Positions 42,099-52,357 of a stretch of 64,000 bases of DNA are shown piece by piece. The notes below the pieces were generated by a model. It was not told the DNA's origin, did not search any database, and saw only the letters and a program-made list of their open reading frames with translations. Positions within the stretch are counted from its first letter, which is position 1. Every line of letters starts with the position of its first letter. This DNA comes from Locusta migratoria. Its lineage: Eukaryota > Arthropoda > Insecta > Orthoptera > Acrididae. A program made the translations under genes and the position numbers. The DNA is taken from assembly GCA_026315105.1 (NCBI GenBank), contig CM048744.1, positions 971,702,221-971,766,220 on the forward strand, given 5' to 3'.

Positions 42099-42293
42099 GT
42101 CGGCCGCGGTGGCCGAGAGGACTAAGGCGCTCCAGTCACGGTCTTCACGGCCACTACGGTCGGGGGTTCGAATCCCCCCTCGGGCATGGATATTTGTGCC
42201 GTCCTAGTTCGTAAGTAGTTCATAAGTAGTTTGTAAGTTTAGGGACTTATGACCCCGTAGTTAAGTCCCATAGACTATATACAAACATTTTTG
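42099..42293 (+). mobile_element. tRNA-derived SINE
   Basis: The target duplication is AACTAAACGG (42089-42098, 42294-42303), inside the 3' UTR of the I-type LINE. Confidence 0.92.
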
Positions 42294-42567
42294 AACTAAA
42301 CGGCAACGGTTATCAGTCCCTTGTTCCAGTCATAGAGGAAAAGCAGTGTGTTAAGGTTCCCTAAGTAATTGTGTTAACACTTCAAAGTTTAAAAAGAACA
42401 AGTAAAAACAAAGAAAGGATAAAAGGACAGACATTACAAGAGTGTTTTTGCTGGGTGATCACAAAAATATAAGTAAGACATCCAGCCACTCTGGTACACA
42501 TTAAAAATATATACCTAAAAGACTTAGGCGGGTGGAGAACAGATCAGTGACGGACACACAAGAAACT

Positions 42568-43500
42568 TTAAATGGATTTGTACAATCCACACTCACGGAT
42601 AAAATTTAAAACAGACTGAACCATGGAGCCATTGTCAGCTAAAGCAAGCTTCATGTCGTCAGGGATATTAAAATTTCGTCGCTCTGCGGCTAAATTGGGG
42701 CATTCCTGCACGATGTGAGCGACTGTCAGAGGCGCACCACATCGACACTGAGGAGGATCCTCGCGACACAGAAGGTGACCGTACGTCAGCCAAGTATGGG
42801 CAATATGGAGCCGGCAGAGGACAACCGACTCCCTGCGGGGAGTCCTCAGTGAGGTCTTCCATGCAGCGGTGGAGGGCTTAATGCCACGGAGCTTATTCGG
42901 TTCTGCCCATTCTGCCCATTCAGAACTCCAAACCCCAAGGTCGTTACCGTTTAACTGGAATAGAAGGTCTGTTTGTGGGAGCCCTATGTCCAGGGATCGT
43001 GAAGTGGTGGTCTGTTTGGCCAGCTGATCAACGCGTTCATTGCCCGGTATACCTATGTGGTCTGGTGTCCATATGAAAGCGATTGAACGACCCGCGTCGC
43101 CAAGGACAAATACAGCATCTTGGATTGACCGCACCAAATGCTGCTTGGAAGAAAACTGATCAAGAGCCTGTAAGCCACTCAGGGAGTCGCTACAGATGAC
43201 AAACGACCCCTGGGGCGAGCTCTGAGATGTTCAACACCTCTCACCCAGTTCTGCGGTGAGGATGCTGCTTCCACAAGGCAGCGATCGCTGTTCGATGTAG
43301 TCACCACAAACAAACGCATATCCAGCATGGCCAAAGAACCGTCCGTGTAAGTAACGTCTGCGCCTCGAAATGTGTCAAGCAGTGCTTGGAACCGGCGACA
43401 CAGCATCAGTGGTGCAATGGAGGCTTTTGAATCCCGAGACAAATCCAGCCGAAGCTCCAAGCGAGGAATTGTCCAAGGGGGGGGGGAGGGTACAGTGAGA
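42568..43500 (-). pseudogene. LINE-encoded RNase H, frameshifted
   Basis: 42568-43137 gives the second half of RNase H: FIWTPDHIGIPGNERVDQLA with the terminal Asp motif, then the C-terminal LCRLHIAHTWLTYGHLLCRE and CRCGAPLTVAHIVQECP, a Cys/His cluster kept intact here. The first half (VTYTDGSLA, then EAASSPQN...) lies at 43179-43500 in a different frame. It ends GLYKSI. Confidence 0.83.
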
Positions 43501-43531
43501 GTAGTGGAAAGGAGGAGGGAGAGGAAGGGCG

Positions 43532-44221
43532 TCAAGGGAGGAGAGAAGGGAACGGGGTCGTCGCCGGCGGGAAGGAAGTGTAGAAGTTGGGAAGAGCAGC
43601 CTCTCGTTCGGATGGCGAGGAGAAGCATGGACCCGAGCAACGTATGACACCCCTCCACAGAGGGGAAACACCAGCTTCAGCTAGGAGACTGGTTACGGGG
43701 CTGGTGCGAAAAGCCCCTGTCGCAAGACGCACACCAGTGTGGAGAATGGTGTCCAAAACCCGCAAGGCAGAAGGGGCTGCCAAATCGTAGACTAAGCTCC
43801 CATAATCTAGCCGTGACTGAATCAGAGCCTTGTAAAGCTGCAGGAGAGTGGAACGGGTAGCTCCCCAGCAAATATGGCCGTAACATCGCAGAACATTTAA
43901 ATGCTGCCAATATTTCTGTCTTAGCTGACGTCGGTGGGGCACCCAAGTCAGCCGGGCATCAAAAACCATGCCCAGAGAGCGATGTGTTTTCTCGACCTGA
44001 AGTAGTTTACCACCCAGGTAGAGCTCTGGGTCAGGGTGAACTACCCGACGGCGACAGAATTGCATTACGCGGGTCTTGTGCGGCGTGATGGTAACGGATA
44101 CATCGCCCAGCTTGTCACAGGCAAGCAATGCTCGTGACTGGGCTGGGAATGACATCGTTATTACCACTGACCCTGACCGCATATTAGACATCCCTTCCAC
44201 CTCTCCAAACTTGTCCTCCAA
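43532..44221 (-). pseudogene. ORF1 start fused to LINE RT C-terminus
   Basis: Starts EDKFGEVEGMSNMRSGSVVI, which matches the KxLRSG-xLLV-type N-terminal block of LINE gag proteins. It then passes without a stop into SRALLACDKLGDVSVTITPH and KTRVMQFCRRR, followed by LGMVFDARLTWVPHRRQLR and IQSRLDYGSLVYDLA, the post-catalytic RT region. The junction is near 44150. The frame breaks again near 43640. Confidence 0.7.
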
Positions 44222-44541
44222 GTTTTCAACAAAAAATAATGGCTTCGTTGTCTTAAAAGATTCCCCATCACTGCGGCTACATACCAGATATATAGGGGCA
44301 TAAGCCTCACCCTGATGTCTTGCCCGACGTTCGTCCCATATTGTAGCCAGGGAAGGGAACGTTTGGGGATCATACTCTGCGGCATTGTAGTCGCCTCTTC
44401 CTCTCTTAGAGATACCGGTTGTACGTACGGAAGATAAAATTTAAGTTCACTCAACAGTTGAAGCAAAATTTTTAATTTACCAAAATCTCGGACACAAAGG
44501 AAGAAACAAAAGGAAGACAACAAGAACAACAAATATGTATA

Positions 44542-44660
44542 TTCAAATGTTTGTTGAGCTTATGGGACTTAACTACGGGGTCATCAGTCCCTAAACTTAC
44601 AAACTACTTATGAACTAGCTACAACTACGAACGGCACAAATATCCATGCCCGAGGGGGGA
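44542..44660 (-). mobile_element. tRNA-derived SINE, 5'-truncated
   Basis: Only the tail and end of the tRNA-like part remain. The target duplication is AAATATGTATA (44531-44541, 44661-44671). Confidence 0.9.
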
Positions 44661-44757
44661 AAATATGTATAAAAAGACGCCGAAGAAAGCGACAATTGGA
44701 GAGCGTAAAAGCGGATTTGAGGGAAGGTAGGAGGCCCTAAAAAACTAAATAAAATAA

Positions 44758-44840
44758 AAAAAATGGTTAAGGCGACCTCTGACCCGAAGTGGAAGACCCG
44801 GATTCGATTCTCGGCCCAGCGAATATTTTCACTTGTCGCC
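44758..44840 (+). repeat. Relic of a third tRNA-derived SINE head
   Basis: ATGGTTAAGGCGACC (A-box-like, Leu/Ser type) followed after the normal distance by GGATTCGATTCTCGG (B box). The tail is not recognised. Confidence 0.5.
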
Positions 44841-45485
44841 ATTGTTTAATTTCAATACTCTATTGCAGCCAACATCAATCCTTTCCTTCCAATTCCCTCT
44901 TTCTTCGCCTGCTTCATAAATATTTGTAAATTCTTGTTTCTTTTTCTGCGGGCCTCCTTATCTCCCCTTCTAGCCTGAACTTCGCTCTCAAGTTACGTCT
45001 TCATGGATGAGCTTCTGCTCTATATTTAAACAGTTTGCAGATGTATTAAAAACAATTCTTCATAACCATGTAGAATTTAGGAAACGAGTCCTTCACTCGA
45101 AAAAGTAAATATTACGAATCCTGATGAAAATTAGTTTGTGCGACCAGTTTAAACTTACAGCATTTCATTAAAGTAAAAGTGAATAACACTTCTTTACAAG
45201 AAATAAATTCTCTGACTGGTTAACAAACGTAGAAAACAACAACAACAGCAAATCTCTTGTCACATATACGTAACCATCTTCTGCCTCAAAGACGGCTCGA
45301 AGTCTGTCGGGAGGTTAACCCACACCTCTAGCCAAGTAACGTGGACGTTCAAGTAGCTCGTTCCAAGATTCCTGAATCGCATCAGAATGCTGACGGAGAG
45401 TCGACGGTGAATGTCCCTTTTCTCTTATTATTCTGACCATTTCTGCCCAAATATAACGAGACGAACCACTACCACGCAAGCAAAA
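44841..45485. other. No recognised gene
   Basis: No long ORF or shared repeat. 45280-45430 has higher GC and may be an old transposon scrap, not identified. Confidence 0.3.
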
Positions 45486-45880
45486 TTACAGATCGTTCTG
45501 CAGTTGGTTTAGATCTTCAGGTGATTTTACTAGATGGTAAATGACGGCGTCATCTGAACACAACTAAGAGAGTTGATTAGATTTTCTCCCAAGTCGTTTA
45601 TGTAAATAAGCAACAGCAGAGGACCAATAACACTATCCTGTTCAAATGTTTGTAGAACTTATGGGACTTAACTACGGCATCAGTTCCTAAACTTACAAAC
45701 TACTTATGAACTAATACTAAAGACGGCACAAATATCCATGCCCGAGGGGGGATTCGAACCCTCGAGCGTAGTGGCCGTGCAGACTGTGACTGGCGGGCCG
45801 CAGAATGCTCGGCCACCGCGGCCGGCTACTATCCTGTGGAACGCTCGATATCACCTCTGTTTTAGTACTTTTTGGGAAAA
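45486..45880 (-). mobile_element. CR1/Jockey-like LINE fragment, split by a SINE
   Basis: 45490-45631 and 45838-45870 together match 31190-31370: the reading LIYINDLGENL, then a shifted frame containing the catalytic DD region. The SINE 45642-45827 divides it. Confidence 0.8.
45642..45827 (-). mobile_element. tRNA-derived SINE, full length
   Basis: The target duplication is ACTATCCTGT (45632-45641, 45828-45837). Confidence 0.92.
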
Positions 45881-46019
45881 AAATTGCACACAAAAAAGAA
45901 AGAAAACGGTAGATTTGTTTGCTTTAAGATACAATCAGAATATCAGAAATTACATAATGGCTGTATTTGTAGCAGTGGTAGCACATTCGTGTGTTTTGGG
46001 CAATTTTGGAGGCCTGTAA

Positions 46020-46440
46020 GTGTCGGCACGCTTGGATCAGGTCGATTTTTACGGCTTTGTTCGTTCGCCGTCACTACAAATAAGAGATAAATTGCTGGCA
46101 GGGAAGTGAATCGACGTGGGTGTTGGGCAGTGAGGCGGCCGCTCTCGCCGTGCCGTATTGACTTTGTAATCGAGAGCAGCTGCGAAGCCGGCGCGGCAAT
46201 CCACTTGCCTGATTGCCGAACCAGACGCGCGCTGCGCCCTGCGGGACTTTGCCTGGCACGCCTTTACAGCAGGCGCTTCGGGACCAGGAGAGCGTCTAAC
46301 TCAAACAGGGCATTCCTCGTGTTGATAACCACCGAGGCAATTGAAGCTCTACCTATTCTTTCACTTTTGCCCACTATAACCCTACCCGTTCCACACCACC
46401 GATTAGTATACGATAATTGAAAAATGCCTAATTATCTTAA
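46020..46440. other. GC-richer unique stretch, unassigned
   Basis: An open frame at 46106-46420 (+) and others on both strands exist, but none shows a recognisable domain. Nothing in codon pattern or flanks supports a gene. It could be a gene exon or an old repeat. Confidence 0.25.
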
Positions 46441-46464
46441 TTTGGTGGAAAAGCTATCGGTAAT

Positions 46465-46630
46465 CAAATGTTCAAATGTTTGTAGAACTTATGGGACTTA
46501 ACTACGGGGTTATCAGTCCCTAAGCTTACAAACTACTTATGAGCTAGCTAAGACTAAGGACGGCACAAATATCCATGCCCGAGGGGGGATTCGAACCCCC
46601 GACCGTAGTGGCCGTGCAGACCGTGCCTGG
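46465..46630 (-). mobile_element. tRNA-derived SINE
   Basis: The target duplication is AGCTATCGG(T/C)AAT (46452-46464, 46631-46643). The end is slightly truncated in the A-box part. Confidence 0.9.
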
Positions 46631-46662
46631 AGCTATCGGCAATGAAGCCGATGATGTAGCGG

Positions 46663-46861
46663 TGCCGGCCCCGGTGGCCGAGGGGACTGAGGCGCTCCAG
46701 TCACGGTCTGCACGGCCACTACGGTCGGGGGTTCGAATCCCCCCTCGGGCATGGATATTTGTGCCGTCCTAGTTCGTAAGTAGTTCATAAGTAGTTTGTA
46801 AGTTTAGGGACTGATGACCCCGTAGTTAAGTCCCATAAGCTATACAAACATTTGAACATTT
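46663..46861 (+). mobile_element. tRNA-derived SINE, full length
   Basis: The target duplication is GATGTAGCGG (46653-46662, 46862-46871). It lies 32 bp from an opposite-strand SINE, so transcripts through both would fold back. Confidence 0.92.
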
Positions 46862-46871
46862 GATGTAGCGG

Positions 46872-48267
46872 AGGCTATAACCGGAACGTTGCTGCACCTC
46901 TTTGGTAGACAACAACGATCGATAGGAATAAAGAAAGTGGAAGGTAAAATTTGGAATGAATAGATTAAAGTTTAAATGAAAAAAATGCGAAAAAACGGAA
47001 CACAGGGATTAATTTGGAAAAAAGAGAATAAATTATTCATTTACGGTCGCCAGCTCGTTGTGCGAGCAAATAATTTGGCGAGATCTCAATAATAGCAAAG
47101 TTAATTAACAACGTGAAACTAACGTAAAATTTGGGTGGGAGTAAATCACAGGATTTTGACAATATACTAATTACTGAGAAATAGTTCATTAACACAAGGG
47201 TTTCAATGTAAGACAGCGAAATGCAAGCAATAGCCACGCAAATGCAACATGCAGCAGATCATGCAAAACTCTCACCTTAATACTATTTACAGCTTTAAAT
47301 AATTAATTAAAAGTACCAGAAATTATTCAACAGCGAGTATGCCATGTGCTTTAGCAATAATCAAGTTGCAACTAAACTTTTAACTGTACTAATAGCAAGC
47401 TAAAAAATTAATTAATTAATGACTTGACGTGATAACACTGAATATTTAGAAATGAACTATTTCACCATCTGATTAACCTTTTGCTCTCTCTTTAACCAGG
47501 AATTATTAGCATTTCAAACACTTTCAAACAATTACTATTCTCACTAATCAGTACTTGCAAGTAAAAAAAACTTTACCTCAAAATAATATGCAATGGAAAA
47601 CAATCTTTTGCGCATTCATTGAAATATCTCTTGAATTTGAAAGTTAGTCTGGCAGTTTCATTCTACTTACCAACCTATCGATCAGCAACACTGGCATAAG
47701 CTACGTTTATTAATACTTTTCTGAACGAATTAATGACTTTAATTTTTAGTTTTCTATAACTTTGTGAATATTCTCGGTAAAACTATGGATGAGTAAGTAA
47801 TCTGTCTGGACAATGACTATGGGTAATGATTTTTTAAACACAGGTTCACAAATAACAGTGTTCACTATTGAACAATCATCACTAATACGCTGGTTAGCTG
47901 TACATGCTAAGACAAACTGGACAGATCTTACTGATTTTGGTGTGCGACGTGGTGCTGTTGATTGGAGACTGTTAGCACTTAACAATTGGTAAACACAGGC
48001 TCTTCTTGGCGACGAATGTTAATTACAATTTTGGGCCCACAGCATTCCTTTTGATGCATTTATTAATTATTTGAGCTGTACCGGTATGAATAAATAATGT
48101 TGCCTGTTCGCCGTCTCCTCCACTAGTGCCAATCCAACACGTACTTTTGCCGTACACCATTGAGCGCACCGTCTCACGATTCCGTCTTTCTTCTCCTAAG
48201 TCACAACGACGACTCTCTCTTGTTATGCGCCTCTGCGTTGCCAGCGATAAAAAACTCCCTACCCAAA
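46872..48267. other. No recognised gene
   Basis: AT-rich, short ORFs only; no repeat partner noticed in the window. Confidence 0.35.
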
Positions 48268-48278
48268 GATGATTCTAT

Positions 48279-49283
48279 TGTTGTTGTTGTTGTTGGTTTT
48301 GAGGGGACTAAACAGCTAGGTCATCAGTCCCCTGTTCCTAGCCAAGAGTCCTCTGTCAAGAGTATAAAAAGTAAAACACAGCTCCGAAGATGAAAACTGA
48401 CATTGGAGAAGTCGCTGACAACACAAAAGGAAGAGACACAATAGGTAAAACGAAGTCGAGATCTCAGCTAAAACTGGACAGCAGAAAAACACGGCTGGCT
48501 GATCACAGAGAAAAAGCAGGATGAGCCAGCCATACTTCACACACTAAAAACCCCTCGGTAAATTACAGAAGGGTCTTAAAAGGGTTTAAAATCGCTGGAC
48601 AGGTGGGGACCTGAAGTATCAGGCTATAGCACCCACCACTAGATGGAGTTGTAAAAACCAGTTGCGCGAATAAAACTTAAAACAGAATGAGCCATGGAGG
48701 CATCGTCGCCTAAAACTAAAGGTAGCGCGTCTGGTAGGTTAAAAGACTGGCGCAATGTAGCTAAAACTGGGCAGTCCATCAGAAGATGGACGACTGTCAG
48801 CGCTGCTCCACACCGACACACGGGTGGGGCCTCACGGCGGAGATGACCATGGGTCAGCCAGGTATGCCCAATACGGAGGCGGCAGAGGACAACTGACTCT
48901 CGACGTATGGGCCGCAGTGAAGACCTCCACAGAGTTGTGGATAGCTTCACTGCTCGGAGCTTGTTTGTTGCACTCATGGTAGACCATTCGGCACTCCAAG
49001 CATCACGCACCTTCTTGTGCAATGATAGCCTGAGGTAAGATTCTGTGACGCCAATGGTGAAGGGTGGCGCAGTGGTGGCCTGTTTGGCCAACTGGTCAAC
49101 ACGTTCATTCCCCGGTATGCCAACGTGGCCAGGGGTCCACAGGAAGACCACACATCGGCCAGATTTGCCAAGAGAGTAAGTAGTGTCTTGAATGGACTGC
49201 ACTAACGGGTGACGAGGGAAGAACTGGCCGAGTGCCTGCAAGCCACTCAGGGAGTCACTACAGATGACAAATGACCCCCTGTG
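48279..49283 (-). mobile_element. I-type LINE, 5'-truncated insertion
   Basis: Perfect 11-bp target duplication GATGATTCTAT (48268-48278, 49284-49294). The 3' tail is AAC units (TTG on the + strand, 48279-48296). It contains the RNase H C-terminal part and the 3' UTR. The intact duplication indicates a young insertion. Confidence 0.92.
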
Positions 49284-49304
49284 GATGATTCTATACAATA
49301 GCAA
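48639..49304 (-). pseudogene. LINE-encoded RNase H and C-terminal Cys/His domain
   Basis: The reading frame is intact within the truncated insertion. SFVICSDSLSGLQALGQF carries an RNase H Asp; VVFLWTPGHVGIPGNERVDQ carries the terminal His and Asp; SVVLCRLRIGHTWLTHGHL and the CRCGAALTVVHLLMDCP cluster form the C-terminal domain. It ends FYNSI. The first Met lies in the flank, so the 5' truncation point (49283) is where LINE coding begins. It is the best preserved of the four RNase H copies. Confidence 0.87.
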
Positions 49305-49310
49305 AGCCCT

Positions 49311-51110
49311 TGCTAACCCAGCGTGTCTACTACTTATGCAGTATTATTTTTGACATATATGGAAATTAGCAGGACAATGCAAATATGTTACAGATACAAA
49401 ATATACAAATACATAATTAATTACAAAAAATACAAATAATGAGGAAAAATACATAAAGCATCGTTTTATATTACACACTGTACGCACACATGATTGGAAA
49501 AAGGCGTTGGTCACTGTGTTGTTGTGTCACACCACCTTAGTATAATACCCACACAGTGTGGAACAGACCTAAAAGCTAATTTCTCTGGATAAATTAAATA
49601 TTATGCGAACCCGGTAATTGAACATTTTTCTTGATATAAAAAAAATAGTAACAACAACATTATTCATTCATTTGCCATATTATCAGAAATAATAAATGAA
49701 TAGTGTAGTAAAGACTGTACAAGTAACACGTAGTGTTACTATTCTCAGGATATAGAAATCCTATGCTCTCGTTTAAAAAAAGGCGTTCCGCCATCGTTTT
49801 CATTCTGTGCTATTGTTTTTCGTGATCGTGTCTTGCTGATGTATATTTGTTGTATCAAGAATCTGAGGTGAGAATACATTTGAGAAGTTATCTTAAAACT
49901 GGTGTTTCAGAAAACTTATTTAAAAAGGCCCTTTTCAGTATTGACATATTAGTATGTATGTCGCCAGAGAAATTAATTGTGGCCCAATGAAATATTTCCG
50001 AGGTATTGTTCCCGGAACTGTTTTGCATGTTCTATGACATTTATAAGAGACTTGGAGTTATTTTATGTGGAAAGGATACTTTATAAAAGACATTTAGTAA
50101 ACTTTCGTGGATGTTCTAAGTGAATATTTTACAATTCACAATATTTCTACCGATAAAAAATCGAAGAAACAGCCACAATCGATTTCGTCTTTTCTCATGA
50201 AAGAATTTGATTCCAGATATACAGAAAAATCGTCGGCTATGCCATGAAGTGTAGCATAATCATCAAGTAAGAACTGTAATATTATTTTCGATAAATACTG
50301 TGGTTCTTTTTTTCTCTATACGAACCTGCTGCATGTGTTCTTCCAAAGATTCCATTAGGCTCAATAAATGCGGCCAATTCAAATAATTATTTACAGCATA
50401 AATTGGACTTAGACAAATATTTTTCAAGATTTTGTTAATTTCAATTCATAATTTAAATTCAGAGATCATTTATTACTGACTTTCTAAAAAAGAAAAAAAA
50501 GGAATAATACAATATATTCTTAATTTTTTATTAATTATTACATTAGGTCAGTAACACTAAAAGTGGAACGTCTGCGATGTCCTTTTTACTGCTCGAAATT
50601 TAAATGAAAATAACGTCTTAACAGTTCCTCGGCGACGAAAGCTGAATAAACGTAGTTGTAGAGGAGAAACTCACTTCAACTGCGTTCTTTTATGTTTTTT
50701 CTTTATCTTGCTCCGTTTCAGATATTTGCAAAAAATAACGGCCATTTAACATTGTCTGTCCATAACGTGCTTCTACTTTGTAGTTCGCGACGTTCATGCG
50801 ATCGACACCATATTTTACAGATGCATTTGTTGCCTGCCAGCGACCAGGACCCCCCTCTGACACCATACGTTAAAGCCGCTAAAGGACGACACTATGTCCT
50901 ACCTCGGTTGTTACGCCTCGAATCGAAAAAAAAAAAAAAAATTAAAAAAAATCAGGTAGATATTGGTCAGAATTTAATATCGAGTAAATTTTTTTTCTTT
51001 TTTTTTTCGATACATTGGAAGTTGGTATACACGTATAAAGATATTATTCTTCATATGACTCTACCGGCATATTCTTTTTCTGTAAGTCGTTAACAGAAGT
51101 TCGAGTAATG
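49311..51110. other. No recognised gene
   Basis: AT-rich. 50928-51009 contains a poly(A) run and, 60 bp later, a poly(T) run able to form a hairpin. An ORF at 50692-51093 spans it and looks spurious. Confidence 0.35.
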
Positions 51111-51114
51111 GTTT

Positions 51115-51437
51115 GATGGTTGGTTGATTTCTTTTATTTTAGGGGGACAAAACTACGGAGGTCATCAGTCCCCCAATCTACCACAGAGTGGTACAAGAAA
51201 ATTACAAATACATAAGAAGAGCGCCCCGAAATTAAAGCTCCAGAAATGGGAAACACCAATGGGAGGTAAATCCCACTCAGGTAGTAAAAGGTCAATGAAG
51301 ACTACAAGACAAACACAAAATGTGGCAATCACGCAGAAATTCACAGCAACTAAACTAAAGGGGAACGATTCGACGAATCTGAAGACTGCAGTTAACCGAC
51401 CATAAGATGAAAAAGAGGAAGGGTCAACCACCTATAA
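51115..51437 (-). mobile_element. I-type LINE 3' UTR fragment
   Basis: The - strand 3' end is recognisable by GGGGACTGATGACCTCCGTAGT (the shared SINE/LINE block, at about 51142-51172) and a GGTTGGTTGA-type tail at 51116-51130. It directly abuts the minisatellite. Confidence 0.75.
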
Positions 51438-52230
51438 ATGCTAGACCAGTGTCCATTTCGACCAGTGTCCATTTCGACCAGTCTCCATCTCGACCAGTGT
51501 CCATCTCGACCATTGTCCATCTCGACCAGTGTCTATTTTGACCAGTGTCCATCTCGATCAGTGTGCATCTCGACTAGTGTCACTCTCGACCAGTGTGCAT
51601 CTCGACCAGTGTGCATGTCGACCAGTGTCCTTCTCTACCAGTGTCCTTCTCCACCAGTGTCCATCTCCACCAGTGTCCACCTCCACCAGTGTCCACCTCC
51701 ACCAGTGTCTATCTCCACCAGTGTCCACCTGAACCAATGTTCATTTCAACCAGTGTCCTTAACAACCAGTGTCTATCTCCACCAGTGTCCATCTCCACCA
51801 GTGTCCATCTCCGCCAGTGTCCATCACCACCAGTGTCCATCTCCACCAGTGTCAATCTCCCTAAGTGTCCATCTCCATCATTGTCCATCTCGACCAGTGT
51901 CCATTTCGACCAGTGCCCACCTCAACCAGTATCCATCTCCAACAGTGTTCTTCGCTAACAGTGTCCATCACCACCAGTGTCCATCTCTACCAGTGTCCGT
52001 ATCAACCAGTGTGCATCTCTACCATTGTCCTTATCAACCAGTGTCCAACTCAAACACTGTCCATCTCAACTATTCACCATCTCAACCAGTGTCCTTATCC
52101 ACTAGTGTCCACCTCCACCAGTGTCCATCTCAACCAGCTTCCACATCCACCAGTGTCAATCTCCAACAGTGTCCATCTCAGCCAGTGCCGATCTTCACCA
52201 GTGTCCATCTCAAACAGTGTCCATCTCAAA

Positions 52231-52357
52231 ATGTTCAAATGTTCAAATGTTCGTAAAGATTATGGGACTTAACTACGGGGTTATCAGTCCCTAAACTTAC
52301 AAACTACTTATGAACTACTTACGAACTAGGACGGCACAAATATCCATGCCCGAGGGA
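52231..52357 (-). mobile_element. tRNA-derived SINE, 5'-truncated, inside the minisatellite
   Basis: Tail plus the first bases of the tRNA-like part. The target duplication TGTCCATCTCAAA (52218-52230, 52358-52370) is itself minisatellite sequence, so the SINE jumped into an existing array. Confidence 0.9.

Larger units (their letters stand above)
42070..44530 (-). mobile_element. I-type LINE with large internal deletion, split by a SINE
   Basis: The - strand reads from an ORF1 N-terminal region (about 44160-44420) directly into the RT C-terminal region (about 43660-44150), then RNase H (42568-43500), then a 3' UTR that ends near 42070 and is interrupted by the SINE 42099-42293. The central ORF1 zinc knuckles, endonuclease and RT catalytic core are absent. 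Confidence 0.8.

Noticed and set aside
22400..46760. Possible functional tRNA genes at the GGTTCGAATCCC boxes
   Set aside because: Every copy continues into the SINE tail and is flanked by target duplications; the acceptor stems are not closed. They are SINE promoters.
22350..46770. Recurring short ORF beginning MPEGGFEPPTVVAVQTVTGAP
   Set aside because: It is the antisense of the tRNA-like head of the SINE (at 22334, 29178, 37138, 45642, 46465 and others), not a conserved peptide.
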